Assembly (NCBI RefSeq): GCF_032191775.1
Contig: NZ_CP132507.1
Location: 3,497,001-3,561,000 of the forward strand
Source: Rhodoferax mekongensis
GTDB lineage: Bacteria > Pseudomonadota > Gammaproteobacteria > Burkholderiales > Burkholderiaceae_C
Length of the DNA: 64,000 bases
Direction: 5' to 3'
The position numbers and the translations under genes are program-made. Positions 25,527-35,167 of the stretch are shown one piece after another. The notes under the pieces were generated by a model. That model saw only the letters and a program-made list of their open reading frames with translations, made no database searches and was not told the DNA's origin. Positions within the stretch are counted from its first letter, which is position 1. The number at the start of each line of letters is the position of its first letter.

Positions 25527-26201
25527 ATGTTGGACGCTTTGATTTTCGACATGGATGGCACCATGATCGACTCCATGCCCTCGCACAAACACAGCTGGGT
25601 GGAGTTCGCGCGCCGTAAGCAGTTGCAGGTAGACATTGATGACCTGATGCGCCGCACGACCGGCCGCACCGGCATTGAGTGCATGCGCGACTTGTTTGAC
25701 CACCCGGAGATGGACGAGGCCACCGCCATGGCCCATGTGCATGAGAAGGAGGCGGTGTACCGCGAAATCTTCTCGCCCATCTTTGCGGAAGTGGCGGGGT
25801 TCAAAGCGTTTTTCAACCTAGCACATGGCCGCGGCCTCAAGCTGGGCGTGGGTACGGCGGGCGACCGCCACAACCAGGCCTTTGCCTACCAGCACCTGCA
25901 AATGCCGATTGCGCCGCTTACCACTGTGGGTGGCGACGAAGGTCTGCCGGGCAAACCGGAGCCCGCCATCTTTCTGGAAGCTGCGCGCCGCATGGGCGTG
26001 GAGCCTGCGCGCTGCATCGTGTTTGAAGACGCGCCACTGGGCATCGAAGCGGCCCGACGCGCAGGCATGCGCGCCGTAGGCATTGCCAGCAGCCACCACC
26101 CGGATGAACTGACGGGCCCGCACGTGCTGGCCATCGTTCCTGATTACAACGCCTTGATCGCATCCCGTTTTTTGGAGACCCACCATGTTGCATCTTCGTG
26201 A
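25527..26201 (+). CDS. HAD family phosphatase, beta-phosphoglucomutase-like
   Basis: A 224-residue haloacid-dehalogenase fold enzyme. FDMDGTMIDS carries the nucleophile Asp and the acid/base Asp, LGVGTAGDRH is motif II, LPGKPEPAIF motif III, and CIVFEDAPLGIEAARRAGM motif IV. The cap insert after motif I is of the helical subclass I type. Small sugar phosphates are likely substrates; which one is open. It follows prfB by 2 bases and overlaps pepN by 17, so it is probably cotranscribed with both. Confidence 0.9.
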   Translation: MLDALIFDMDGTMIDSMPSHKHSWVEFARRKQLQVDIDDLMRRTTGRTGIECMRDLFDHPEMDEATAMAHVHEKEAVYREIFSPIFAEVAGFKAFFNLAHGRGLKLGVGTAGDRHNQAFAYQHLQMPIAPLTTVGGDEGLPGKPEPAIFLEAARRMGVEPARCIVFEDAPLGIEAARRAGMRAVGIASSHHPDELTGPHVLAIVPDYNALIASRFLETHHVASS

Positions 26202-28899
26202 GGCCTCGGGCCCTGCCGCCGTGATTCACCGCGGCGACTATTCCGCCCCCGCATTCTGGATCGACACCGTCGATCTCAGCTTTGACCTGGACCCCTCCAA
26301 AACCCGCGTGCTCAACAAGATGACCTTGCGCCGCAACCCCGACGTGCAGGCCCAGCCGCTGCGCCTGGACGGCGAGGAGCTGAACCTGGCACGCGTGTTG
26401 GTCAACGGCCAGGGCACCAGCTTCAAGATGGATGGCAACCAGCTGGTGCTGGAAAACCTGCCTGAAGGCAACGAGCCTTTTGCGCTAGAGATTTTCACGA
26501 CCTGCGTGCCGGTGAAGAACACCAAGCTCATGGGCTTGTATGTGAGCAACGACTCCTTCTTCACCCAGTGTGAGGCTGAAGGATTCCGCCGCATCACCTA
26601 CTTCCTGGACCGCCCGGATGTGATGGCCATGTACACGGTCACCCTGCGTGCCGACAAGGCCAAATACCCGGTGCTGCTGTCCAACGGCAACCTGGTGGAC
26701 AGTGGCGACCTGGAAGATGGCCCCAATGGTGCACGTCATTTTGCCAAGTGGGTAGATCCGCACAAAAAGCCCAGCTACCTGTTTGCCCTGGTGGCCGGCC
26801 AACTGGTGGCGCGCGAGCAGCGCATCACCAGCCGCGCAGGTAAAGACCATTTGCTGCAAGTGTTTGTGCGCCCCGGCGATCTGGACAAGACCGAACACGC
26901 CATGAACAGCCTGATGGCCAGCGTGGCTTGGGACGAAGCCCGCTTCGGCCTGCCGCTGGACCTGGAGCGCTTCATGATCGTGGCGACTTCCGACTTCAAC
27001 ATGGGCGCCATGGAGAACAAGGGCCTGAACATCTTCAACACCAAATACGTGTTGGCGAACCAGGCCACCGCCACCGATGTGGACTACGCCAACATCGAAA
27101 GCGTGGTCGGGCATGAGTACTTCCACAACTGGACTGGCAACCGCATCACCTGCCGCGACTGGTTCCAGCTGAGCCTGAAGGAAGGCCTGACCGTGTTCCG
27201 CGACCAGGAATTCAGCCAGGACCTGTGCGCCGAGCCCAGCGCCCGTGCGGTAAAACGCATTGAGGACGTGCGCGTGCTGCGCACCGCCCAGTTCCCCGAA
27301 GATGCGGGCCCCATGGCCCACCCGGTGCGGCCTGACAGCTACATCGAGATCAACAACTTCTACACCGTCACCATCTACGAAAAGGGTGCCGAGGTCGTGC
27401 GCATGATGCAAACGCTCACCAGCCGCAAAGGCTTTGAGCGCGGCATGAAGCTGTACTTCGAGCGCTTTGACGGACAGGCCGTGACCTGCGACGACTTCGC
27501 ACAATCCATTGCCGATGCCAACCCCGGCTCGCCACTGGCGAACCTGTTGCCCCAGTTCAAGCGCTGGTACAGCCAGGCCGGCACGCCCCGCGTGGCAGCC
27601 CGCGCCGAGTACGACGCTGCGGCCCAGACCTACACCCTGCACTTCAACCAGAGCTGCCCAGCCACGCCGGGCCAGCCAGTCAAAGAGCCTTTGGTCATTC
27701 CCGTGAGCCTGGGTCTGGTGGGTGCTGCCAGCGGCGCCGCCCTGCCTTTGACACTGGACGGCCAGGCCGTGGGCGACAGCCACCTGTTTGTGCTGACTGA
27801 AACCAGCCAGAGCATCACCTTCCAGAACGTGGTGGAAGAGCCCGTGCCCTCCATCCTGCGCGGTTTCTCCGCACCGGTGGTGCTGGACTTTGACTACACC
27901 GACGCCCAGTTGCTGGCACTGCTGGCCAATGACCCTGACCCGTTCAACCGATGGGAAGCCGGTCAACGCCTGGCCCTGCGCAGTGCTATTAATTCCATAG
28001 CTGCTCCCGCAGATTCCACGGGCGCCAAGCCGCTGAATGATGCTTACGTTGACGCCATGCGCGCTGTGCTGCGTCACCCCACGCTGGATGCTGCGTTCAA
28101 GGAACTGGTGCTGACACTGCCGTCCGAGACGTACATCGCCGAGCAGCTGGACATGGTGGACCCGCAGCGCATTCACGCGGTGCGCGAAACCATGCGCATG
28201 CAACTGGCCACGGCCCTGCACGCTGATTGGGAATGGGCCTTTACTGTGCACGAGAACAACGGTGGCTACCGCCCCGACCCGGTCTCCAGCGGCCGCCGTG
28301 CACTGGCAGGCATGGCGCTCAACTTCCTGTGCCTGGCGGCCACGCACAGCGGCGACGAGATCTGGCCCGGCAAGACGCTGCAGCGCTTCAAGGACGCCGG
28401 CAACATGACCGACCGCTTCAACGCCCTGCAGGCACTGGTGAACTGTGGCCATGCACTGGCTGCCAACGCACTCGCACGATTCCACGCCTTGTTCAAGGAC
28501 GAGGCGCTGGTGCTGGACAAGTGGTTTGCCCTGCAGGCTGGCACCAGCGACCGCGGTGGCCAAGTGCTGCCCGCCGTGCGCCAGCTCCTGGCCCATCCGG
28601 ACTTCAACCTCAAGAACCCCAACCGCGCCCGCAGCGTGATCTTCAGCTTCTGCAATGCCAACCCCGGTGGATTCCACCGTGCGGATGCGGCCGGTTATGT
28701 GTTCTGGGCGGACCGGGTGATCGAGCTGGATGCCATCAACCCGCAGGTGGCTGCCCGGCTGGCGCGCGCGCTGGACCGCTGGAAGAAGCTGGCCGAGCCC
28801 TACCGCAGCGCTGCGCGTGAAGCGCTGGCTCGCGTGGCTGCCAAGTCCGACTTGAGCAACGACGTGCGCGAAGTCGTGGACCGCGCGCTGGCCGACTGA
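26185..28899 (+). CDS. pepN: Aminopeptidase N
   Basis: A 904-residue M1 metallopeptidase that removes N-terminal residues from peptides in the cytoplasm. GAMENKGLNIF is the substrate-binding GAMEN motif, HEYFHNWTGNRI with the downstream LKEGLTVFRDQEF completes the HEXXH-x18-E zinc site, and the four-domain length is that of E. coli PepN. A copy of the 55-bp repeat is translated within the C-terminal domain as SAINSIAAPADSTGAK, in the variable stretch before DAYVDAMRAVLRHP. The start overlaps the HAD gene. Confidence 0.96.
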   Translation: MLHLREASGPAAVIHRGDYSAPAFWIDTVDLSFDLDPSKTRVLNKMTLRRNPDVQAQPLRLDGEELNLARVLVNGQGTSFKMDGNQLVLENLPEGNEPFALEIFTTCVPVKNTKLMGLYVSNDSFFTQCEAEGFRRITYFLDRPDVMAMYTVTLRADKAKYPVLLSNGNLVDSGDLEDGPNGARHFAKWVDPHKKPSYLFALVAGQLVAREQRITSRAGKDHLLQVFVRPGDLDKTEHAMNSLMASVAWDEARFGLPLDLERFMIVATSDFNMGAMENKGLNIFNTKYVLANQATATDVDYANIESVVGHEYFHNWTGNRITCRDWFQLSLKEGLTVFRDQEFSQDLCAEPSARAVKRIEDVRVLRTAQFPEDAGPMAHPVRPDSYIEINNFYTVTIYEKGAEVVRMMQTLTSRKGFERGMKLYFERFDGQAVTCDDFAQSIADANPGSPLANLLPQFKRWYSQAGTPRVAARAEYDAAAQTYTLHFNQSCPATPGQPVKEPLVIPVSLGLVGAASGAALPLTLDGQAVGDSHLFVLTETSQSITFQNVVEEPVPSILRGFSAPVVLDFDYTDAQLLALLANDPDPFNRWEAGQRLALRSAINSIAAPADSTGAKPLNDAYVDAMRAVLRHPTLDAAFKELVLTLPSETYIAEQLDMVDPQRIHAVRETMRMQLATALHADWEWAFTVHENNGGYRPDPVSSGRRALAGMALNFLCLAATHSGDEIWPGKTLQRFKDAGNMTDRFNALQALVNCGHALAANALARFHALFKDEALVLDKWFALQAGTSDRGGQVLPAVRQLLAHPDFNLKNPNRARSVIFSFCNANPGGFHRADAAGYVFWADRVIELDAINPQVAARLARALDRWKKLAEPYRSAAREALARVAAKSDLSNDVREVVDRALAD
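27984..28036 (+). repeat. Interspersed 55-bp repeat, copy 4, inside pepN
   Basis: GCTATTAATTCCATAGC, TGCTCCCGCAGATTCC and ACGGGCGCCAAG follow the family consensus in the same direction as the gene, without breaking the frame. Confidence 0.75.
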
Positions 28900-28922
28900 T
28901 TTACACAACTTAGGGACTCTTC

Positions 28923-29954
28923 ATGACACAACGCATTTCGCTCACGCGCTATCTCATCGAGAAGCAGCGTGGCAGCCAGGGCGCAAGCGGCCAGGGCACC
29001 ATTCCGCCCCAGCTGCGCCTTTTGCTGGAGGTGGTGGCGCGCGCCTGCAAAAGTATCAGCCTGGCTGTGACCAAAGGCGCCCTGGGCGGCGTGCTGGGTG
29101 CGGCAGAGAGCGAAAACGTGCAAGGCGAAATCCAGAAGAAGCTGGACATCATCGCCAACGAAGTGCTGATCGAGGCCAACGAGTGGGGCGGACACCTGGC
29201 CGCCATGGCCAGCGAGGAGATGGAGGGCATTTACACCGTGCCCAACCGTTACCCGCAAGGCGAATACCTGCTGATGTTCGATCCGCTGGACGGATCGAGC
29301 AATATCGATGTGAACGTCAGCATCGGCACCATTTTCAGCGTGCTGCTCAAGGACCCGGAAGGCCCTACCGTGAGCGAACAGGACTTTTTGCAAGCCGGTT
29401 CCCGCCAGGTTGCTGCGGGCTACTGCATTTACGGGCCGCAAACGACCTTGGTGTTGACCGTGGGCGATGGCGTCGCCATGTTCACCCTGGACCGCGAGCA
29501 AGGCTCTTTTGTGCTGACCCAGGAAAACGTGCGCGTGCCGGAAGACACCCAGGAATTCGCCGTCAACATGAGCAATATGCGCCACTGGGCTCCCCCGGTG
29601 AAGCGCTATATCGACGAGTGCCTGGAAGGCAAGGAAGGCCCGCGCGGCAAAGACTTCAACATGCGCTGGATCGCCAGCATGGTGGCTGATGTGCACCGCA
29701 TCCTGACCCGTGGCGGCATCTTCATGTACCCCTGGGACAAGCGCGAACCCGGCAAACCCGGCAAGCTGCGTCTGATGTACGAAGCCAACCCCATGGGCTG
29801 GCTGATCGAACAGGCTGGCGGTGTTGCGTCTACCGGCACCGAGCGCATTCTGGACATCCAGCCCACCCAATTGCACCAGCGCGTGAGTGTGGTGTTAGGT
29901 TCGAAAAACGAAGTGGAACGCGTTGTCCGCTACCACGCCGAACACACGGCTTGA
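28923..29954 (+). CDS. fbp: Fructose-1,6-bisphosphatase, class I
   Basis: A 343-residue class I FBPase that makes fructose 6-phosphate in gluconeogenesis or the Calvin cycle. The metal-binding [21 protein letters not shown] and the substrate region KRYIDECL and [18 protein letters not shown] with [15 protein letters not shown] are intact. Length is as usual. It follows pepN by 23 bases with an AGGGACTCTTC stretch before the ATG, so it may be cotranscribed; tRNA-Thr comes next on the same strand. Confidence 0.96.
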   Translation: MTQRISLTRYLIEKQRGSQGASGQGTIPPQLRLLLEVVARACKSISLAVTKGALGGVLGAAESENVQGEIQKKLDIIANEVLIEANEWGGHLAAMASEEMEGIYTVPNRYPQGEYLLMFDPLDGSSNIDVNVSIGTIFSVLLKDPEGPTVSEQDFLQAGSRQVAAGYCIYGPQTTLVLTVGDGVAMFTLDREQGSFVLTQENVRVPEDTQEFAVNMSNMRHWAPPVKRYIDECLEGKEGPRGKDFNMRWIASMVADVHRILTRGGIFMYPWDKREPGKPGKLRLMYEANPMGWLIEQAGGVASTGTERILDIQPTQLHQRVSVVLGSKNEVERVVRYHAEHTA

Positions 29955-29968
29955 TCACCCCCGCCCGA

Positions 29969-29974
29969 TATAAT
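29969..29974 (+). promoter_or_regulatory. -10 box of the tRNA-Thr gene
   Basis: A perfect TATAAT lies 15 bases before the mature tRNA 5' end, within a CCCGATATAATGTCGGG context. No good -35 hexamer is seen at 16-18 bases upstream, which falls at the end of fbp. Confidence 0.65.
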
Positions 29975-29988
29975 GTCGGGCTCGGTTT

Positions 29989-30064
29989 GCCGGTGTAGCT
30001 CAGTCGGTAGAGCAGCTCATTCGTAATGAGAAGGTCGGGTGTTCGATTCATCTCTCCGGCACCA
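29989..30064 (+). tRNA. tRNA-Thr (anticodon CGT)
   Basis: A 76-base cloverleaf: acceptor GCCGGTG with CTCCGGC, D arm GCTC/GAGC, anticodon loop TTCGTAA with CGT at positions 34-36 (reads ACG), a 5-base variable loop and T arm with TTCGATT. The CCA end is encoded. A T-T pair in the acceptor stem and a G-A pair at 27-43 appear, as I remember, in related tRNA-Thr genes. Confidence 0.95.
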
Positions 30065-30071
30065 CCTCCAT

Positions 30072-30105
30072 AAAGCCTCTTGTCGCAAGACCAGGGGCTT
30101 TTTCT
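30072..30105 (+). terminator. Terminator after tRNA-Thr
   Basis: AAGCCTC at 30073-30079 pairs with GGGGCTT at 30094-30100, followed by a run of T. It ends the tRNA transcript. Confidence 0.75.
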
Positions 30106-30255
30106 TTGCTTGCAGAACTTATGTTCTACGAACCTCGCACAAACGAAACATCGATACTGCAAAAACCCGAAATATCGGGACAAAGATAACTCCCATGCCC
30201 TAGCAGCAACCAGAAAATTGCGTTTTCCTGGATTTTCAGAAAGCGTTCTTACTCC

Positions 30256-31098
30256 ATGTGTCAGCTGCTCAGCATGAATTGCAACTCCACCGCCTCCATC
30301 CAGTTTTCTTTCACGGGTTTTTCCGAGCGCGGCGGGCACACCTCAGACCATGTGGATGGCTGGGGCATTGCGTTTTACGAGCCCACGGGAAGCCGGCTGT
30401 TTATCGACGACAAGCCGGCTTATGAATCCCCCTTGGCGAGGTTCGTGAAGGGCTATGAGATCAAAAGCAAAACCGTGGTGGCCCACATCCGCAAGGCAAC
30501 CCAGGGCGAAGTGGGCCTGGCCAATTGCCACCCTTTCCAGCGCGAGTGGCTGGGGCAGACCTGGTTTTTTGCCAACAACGGCGATCTGCGCAACTACTAC
30601 CCCGAGCTGAGCGGCCCCTATTTCCCTATCGGCAGCACCGACAGCGAGCGTGCCTTCTGCTACCTGATGCAGGTACTGTCACGGGCGTTCAAGGATTGCG
30701 TGCGCCCTCCGGCTTGGACGGAGGTTGCCGAAGTGTTGTTTGAGGCCATAGCGCCCATCACGCGGCATGGCAACTTCAATTTCACCCTGACCAACGGCGA
30801 CGCCCTTTTTGTGCATTGCTCCAGCTCGCTGTACGAGGTGAACCGGCAACATCCTTTCCCCAAAGCACGGCTGGTGGACGTGGATGTGGAGATGGACCTC
30901 AGCGCCGTGAATGGCACGAACGACCGCATGGTGGTGGTCGCCACGGAGCCGCTCACCGTCGATGAGCCTTGGACAGCACTCCAAACCGGCGAGCTCCGGG
31001 TCTACGTGGGCGGCGAGCTGGCCCACGCACGCGTGAACCCCGCGGTGGAGCGCTTTCTGGTGCCCACGGTGTCTATGCGGACACAAGCAAAACCCTGA
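30256..31098 (+). CDS. Class II glutamine amidotransferase (YafJ-like)
   Basis: A 280-residue protein beginning MCQLLSMN, so that Met removal exposes Cys as the N-terminal nucleophile. HVDGWGIAFYE, VAHIRKATQGEVGLANCHPF and FANNGDLRNYYPEL are the glutamine-binding elements of class II amidotransferases. It stands alone, without a synthetase domain, as in YafJ/EgtC-type proteins; it could release ammonia or cleave gamma-glutamyl groups. The upstream 190 bases contain the tRNA terminator and no other gene I can see. Confidence 0.9.
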   Translation: MCQLLSMNCNSTASIQFSFTGFSERGGHTSDHVDGWGIAFYEPTGSRLFIDDKPAYESPLARFVKGYEIKSKTVVAHIRKATQGEVGLANCHPFQREWLGQTWFFANNGDLRNYYPELSGPYFPIGSTDSERAFCYLMQVLSRAFKDCVRPPAWTEVAEVLFEAIAPITRHGNFNFTLTNGDALFVHCSSSLYEVNRQHPFPKARLVDVDVEMDLSAVNGTNDRMVVVATEPLTVDEPWTALQTGELRVYVGGELAHARVNPAVERFLVPTVSMRTQAKP

Positions 31099-31114
31099 CC
31101 GCTGCGGGCTATTT

Positions 31115-31483
31115 GTGGTGCTGAGGGCCTTGCCCCCTGAAGACCCGGCTGGCCTGCGTATCGACAATTTCCGGATTGGCGCAGTCTCGGGCTATCCCAA
31201 CCGCTTGCGTTACGAACTGGGCTTGAGCAACAAAGGCCGCAAGCTCGTGGGCAAACTGCAATTCATGGTGTTGGGCGAACAAAACGGCGAGCTGCGCGAA
31301 ATGCCGCTGGACCAACCTGCCGCCTTGGCAGACGCCAAGCCCAAAGTGGAAGTGTCACGCCTGCTGAACACCCGCGGTTATCTGGACCTGCCCGAAGGCT
31401 ATGTGGTTCACAAGGTGGTCGTGCAAGTCGTGGAAGGCAGCAGCCCACGCGTGGCCCAAAGCGCCCCGATGTCGCAGACTTGA
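31115..31483 (+). CDS. Small protein resembling the C-terminal domain of DUF6776 proteins
   Basis: A 122-codon frame opening with GTG. IDNFRIGAVSGYPNRLRYEL, KLQFMVLGEQNGELREM and RGYLDLPEGYVVHKVVVQVVEGS recall, from memory, the last domain of the membrane-anchored DUF6776 family. The membrane helix and coiled coil that normally precede it are missing, and the frame stays open upstream without an ATG. It may be a truncated relic or an independent small protein. There is no clear ribosome-binding site; it begins 16 bases after the amidotransferase stop. Confidence 0.55.
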   Translation: MVLRALPPEDPAGLRIDNFRIGAVSGYPNRLRYELGLSNKGRKLVGKLQFMVLGEQNGELREMPLDQPAALADAKPKVEVSRLLNTRGYLDLPEGYVVHKVVVQVVEGSSPRVAQSAPMSQT

Positions 31484-31495
31484 GTCAGAACGTTT

Positions 31496-31550
31496 GCTAT
31501 ATTTTTGCTAGCTGCTCGCGCATATTACGCGGGCGCTAGAACAGGTTTTT
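31496..31550 (+). repeat. Interspersed 55-bp repeat, copy 5, supplying a stop codon
   Basis: GCTATATTTTTGCTAGC, TGCTCGCGCATATTACG and CGGGCGCTAGAAC with a T-rich end. The last bases contain the stop codon and final codons of the receiver-kinase gene on the opposite strand. Confidence 0.85.
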
Positions 31551-32720
31551 CTGCTCAACCCCGTGCTGCAGGAATGTCAGTCGCACCACGGTGGGCATGC
31601 CATCAAAGCGGGTGACTTGCAGCAATGCACCATTGCGCCGTGCTGCCAGTTGGCCGATCGCGAGACCCAGACCCATGCCCTGCTGCTCATGCACTTCACG
31701 GTCCGCCTGTGAGAGTGCGCCGATCTGCGCCATGAACTTCTCGGGCATGGCCACACCAAGGTTGGCGATTTCCAATTGGTAAGCCTCGTGGCCCAAGGGC
31801 TTGCCCGTGATGCCGACCGGCCGGCCCGGCTTGGAAAAACGCAGGGCATTCACCAGCAGCTCGGTCAGGATTTTGTGGAAGTCCGGCGCCCAGCATTGCA
31901 CATGCCCGGGCTCCAGGCGGGTTTGCACCGCATGCCCCGCAAATACGCCAGACGCCGTTTCCGCCGGCACCTTCAGTACGGCTTGCACTTCGCTCGCAAA
32001 GGCCTGACTGGCCAACACTTCCTGCACCGCATAGGCGATATCAAGCCGGTGTGAGGGGCTGCCGGCATCGGCATGGCTCTGGGCGGCGCTGAGTTCGGCC
32101 CAGTCCATCATGCGGCTGATGATGCGCGCCAGTGCCTTGGCGCTTCTGTGCACGTCTTCCAGCATGCCCTGCACGCGCTCGGGCGAGTAGCGGTCACGCC
32201 GGGTCAACAACAGTTCGGTAGAGCCCAAAATACTGACCATGGGCGTGCGCAGTTCATGGGGAATGGTCGCCAGTACCGCAGAGCGCAGCTGCTCCTGGGC
32301 CCGGTCTGCATCTGCCTTATAGCGGTTCGCTTTCTCTAGCAAGGAAGCAACTGCGGAGAGCAACTCTGCCTGCGTCCAAGGCTTGGTGAGGTAGTCGTCT
32401 GCGCCCGCAGCCATGGCGCGGCGCACACTGACGCGGTCGTTGTCGGAGGTGAGCATCAGTACCGGCGTGGTCCCTAGCGATTCGCTGCTCCGGGCTTCCC
32501 GTACCAGATCCCAACCGTCCAGCACCGGCATGTGGATGTCACACAAAATCACGTCCGGCTGTTCACGCAAAGCCGTATCCAGGCCCTCGCGGCCGTCGCC
32601 CGCCTCCAGCACGATAAATCCCTCGCGACGCAGCACACTGGCGGTCAGCTGGCGTACAGAGACGCTGTCATCCACCACCAGAATCGTGGGCACACGCGCA
32701 CCCGCCAAAACCGCGCTCAC
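31536..32720 (-). CDS. Receiver-histidine kinase fusion (soluble)
   Basis: A 394-residue cytoplasmic protein with the receiver first: TILVVDDSVSVRQL, phospho-acceptor ILCDIHMPVLDGW and KPWTQAELL. A short coiled coil leads to the kinase box ATIPHELRTPMVSILGSTEL and a HATPase with N box ELLVNALRFS and lid QQGMGLGLAIGQ. Such receiver-first kinases often act as phosphorelay middle partners. A GTG at 32720 with GGGG 5 bases upstream is preferred to a TTG at 32747 that would overlap the upstream gene. Its final codons lie in a repeat element. It is probably cotranscribed with the hybrid kinase 13 bases upstream. Confidence 0.9.
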   Translation of the reverse strand: MSAVLAGARVPTILVVDDSVSVRQLTASVLRREGFIVLEAGDGREGLDTALREQPDVILCDIHMPVLDGWDLVREARSSESLGTTPVLMLTSDNDRVSVRRAMAAGADDYLTKPWTQAELLSAVASLLEKANRYKADADRAQEQLRSAVLATIPHELRTPMVSILGSTELLLTRRDRYSPERVQGMLEDVHRSAKALARIISRMMDWAELSAAQSHADAGSPSHRLDIAYAVQEVLASQAFASEVQAVLKVPAETASGVFAGHAVQTRLEPGHVQCWAPDFHKILTELLVNALRFSKPGRPVGITGKPLGHEAYQLEIANLGVAMPEKFMAQIGALSQADREVHEQQGMGLGLAIGQLAARRNGALLQVTRFDGMPTVVRLTFLQHGVEQKNLF

Positions 32721-32733
32721 AACGACCCCGCTT

Positions 32734-35133
32734 TCAGGAAGAAACAATCAGGCCCATGCGGGCGCAGATGGCGTGGGTGGTGTTCCAGCACTCCCGCAGA
32801 CTTTCTGCGTGCTGCTTGCATTCGTCGGCGCTGAATCCGTGGCCCTGCTTCTCGATGGTGAGCGCCAAGCGCGACAGAGCAGCCAGGCCCAAACTGGCGG
32901 TCACGCCTTTGAAAGAGTGACCCAGCTCAAGCAAATCTCCCGTGTTGTTTTGCTCCAGGGCCGCCAGCAGGTCCGAGTAGCAATGGGCGTCCGTGCGCAT
33001 GGCGCCGTCCAGCAGCGACTGGTAGCCCTGCAAGGTCACCCCGACACACAGCTCTCCGATCATGGCCATATTCAAATGCTCGGCCACGTCCCCGGGTCGG
33101 AAGCGCCGGCGCGGCTGACGCGGTGCGGGTGCTGGCGCGGGCACAGCTTCCTCAGCCACAGGTGCAGAGGCGGTAGACGATGCCTCCGCTTGCATGGGTG
33201 TGGCGATGTCCGCAGCCTGAGGTGCTGCTGCTGGCGCTGCTGCAGCCGCGGGCTGTACTTTGGCTGCCGCTTTTGCTGCCGGCATGGCCAACGAGGCGCC
33301 TCGCAACCCGAAGCGCCGCACCAGCAGTTTTTCCAGCTCATGCACATTGACCGGTTTGGATAAAAAGCCGTCCATGCCAGCAGCCGTTACGCGGTCCTTG
33401 GACTCTTCAAACACGTCCGCTGTCAGGGCAATGATGGGCAGCTCGCAGAAGGGTGCTGGCAATTGCCGGATGGCCTCGGTGGCCTGCAGGCCATCCACCT
33501 CCGGCATATGCAAATCCATAAGCACCAGATCGGGCATTTCTCTCTGGATTTCTTGCAGGGCGATGCCGCCATGTTCTGCAAAACGGACGGAATGCCCCAT
33601 GTTGCCCAACAGGGCCGACATGTACTTGCGGTTGATGGCATTGTCTTCGGCGACCACCAGATTCAAACCTGGAGTACCCGGCTCCCGTCGCGCGGTCACA
33701 GCGTCGGTGGTTTGCTCGCTGGGCGGGTTACTTAGCGGCAGGCACAAGATGGCAGTAAACACGCTGCCCTTGCCTTCCACACTGCTGACCTCAATATCGC
33801 CCCCCATGCGGCGCGCCAGGTTGCGGGAAATCTCCAGCCCCAAGCCCGTGCCGCCATGGCGACGTGCGCTGCTGGCATTGCCCTGCTCAAAGCGCTGGAA
33901 CAACTTGGCCAGCACATCGGCCGACATGCCCATGCCTTCATCGGTGACGCGGATTTTGACGGCCACATCATCGCCAATCTTGAGGCCGTCAACGGATGGT
34001 GAAAACACTTCCACCAATACGGTACCGTGCTCGCTGAACTTGAGTGCGTTGGACACCAGATTCAGCATGATCTGCTTGACCCGCGTGCCGTCGGCCATCA
34101 CCCAACGGGGGAGGTCTTTGTCAGCCTTCACACTCAACACCAGACGCTTTTCCAGCGCCACAGGGCGCATCAACGCTTGTACATCGCTCACCAACGAGGG
34201 CAGGTGCACGCTCTCGGGCTTGAGCGTCATCTTCCCGGCCTCCAGGGCGGATGCATCCAGAATATCGTTCAGCAAACTCAGGAGATGTTTGGCTGAACGG
34301 TTGGCTGTCTGGATATAGTCATCCTGTTGGGCATTGACCGGTGTGGCCTCCAAAAGACTCAACATACCGAGCATGCCGTTCAGTGGTGTGCGCAGCTCGT
34401 GGCTCATGTTGGCCAGAAACTGGGACTTGCCGGCATTGGCAGCATCCGCTTTTTCATTGGCGGCGCGCATCTGCTCATGCAATTGCTCCAGACGCAGGCG
34501 CTCCCGCTCCACCCGACCCTGGCGCACTCCGATGACCGCCGCAGATACCAGCAAGAGCACCAGCAAGCCGGCCATCAAACGCAATTTGGCCACCGCACTG
34601 TCCACGCTTCGGCCAAGTGCGACCTCCTGCTGATTACTCATCATCAGGGACGAGCGCATGGTGAGCGCATTCATGGCGGGTGCGAGTGCCTGCAATTCCT
34701 TGTAGAGTGCAGCCCAGACTTGCGCACTCTGGGGTACCTTGCCGACAGCGGCATCCGCCTGTTGCAGAACACGCTGCAACTCGGCATGGGCCATGACATA
34801 CGCATCTGTCTTACGGAACTCTGTCGCGGCCAGCGACTTGTCGACCACCTCCAAGCGGCTCAGGACGAGGTCCAGAGCCATGCTCAGCGCATCGGTGTTG
34901 GGCGTGCCGTGTTCATGGGATGCCAATTCGACTTGGTGAGCAAATCGCAAGTACTCCCGCTCCAGCTGAAAAACTGAAGGTACGAAGGATTCCGTGAACT
35001 CCGCTTGGCGCTTGCGCGCATCCCGAAGTTCATTGCTTGCCTGAACTATCAGGAAGCCCACGATCGCAACCGACAGCACTGTAGCCAGCAAAAGCCAGAT
35101 ACGCCTGAGATGCATGGGGGTGGGCTTGAGCAC
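32734..35133 (-). CDS. Membrane hybrid histidine kinase with receiver and Hpt domains
   Basis: A 799-residue phosphorelay kinase closely related to the one at 7285-9213. Two N-terminal membrane helices (IWLLLATVLSVAIVGFLIV and LMAGLLVLLLVSAAVIGV) bound a periplasmic helical domain. Then come kinase box NMSHELRTPLNGMLGM, HATPase with VTDEGMGM and GGTGLGL, receiver with VVAEDNAINRKYM and LMDLHMPEVDG, an Ala/Pro linker, and an Hpt domain with LGHSFKGVTASLGL whose His accepts the phosphate. It lies next to a copy of the same periplasmic protein (35168-35680). Confidence 0.94.
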   Translation of the reverse strand: MLKPTPMHLRRIWLLLATVLSVAIVGFLIVQASNELRDARKRQAEFTESFVPSVFQLEREYLRFAHQVELASHEHGTPNTDALSMALDLVLSRLEVVDKSLAATEFRKTDAYVMAHAELQRVLQQADAAVGKVPQSAQVWAALYKELQALAPAMNALTMRSSLMMSNQQEVALGRSVDSAVAKLRLMAGLLVLLLVSAAVIGVRQGRVERERLRLEQLHEQMRAANEKADAANAGKSQFLANMSHELRTPLNGMLGMLSLLEATPVNAQQDDYIQTANRSAKHLLSLLNDILDASALEAGKMTLKPESVHLPSLVSDVQALMRPVALEKRLVLSVKADKDLPRWVMADGTRVKQIMLNLVSNALKFSEHGTVLVEVFSPSVDGLKIGDDVAVKIRVTDEGMGMSADVLAKLFQRFEQGNASSARRHGGTGLGLEISRNLARRMGGDIEVSSVEGKGSVFTAILCLPLSNPPSEQTTDAVTARREPGTPGLNLVVAEDNAINRKYMSALLGNMGHSVRFAEHGGIALQEIQREMPDLVLMDLHMPEVDGLQATEAIRQLPAPFCELPIIALTADVFEESKDRVTAAGMDGFLSKPVNVHELEKLLVRRFGLRGASLAMPAAKAAAKVQPAAAAAPAAAPQAADIATPMQAEASSTASAPVAEEAVPAPAPAPRQPRRRFRPGDVAEHLNMAMIGELCVGVTLQGYQSLLDGAMRTDAHCYSDLLAALEQNNTGDLLELGHSFKGVTASLGLAALSRLALTIEKQGHGFSADECKQHAESLRECWNTTHAICARMGLIVSS

Positions 35134-35167
35134 GGGGGCTCCTTCCTTGATGCAGGCCTGACGCCGC

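Noticed and set aside
26485..28908. Very long open frame antisense to pepN, and similar ones antisense to the hybrid kinase gene at 7285-9213
   Set aside because: Codon-phase shadows of strongly biased GC-rich genes; their translations are low-complexity and match no family.
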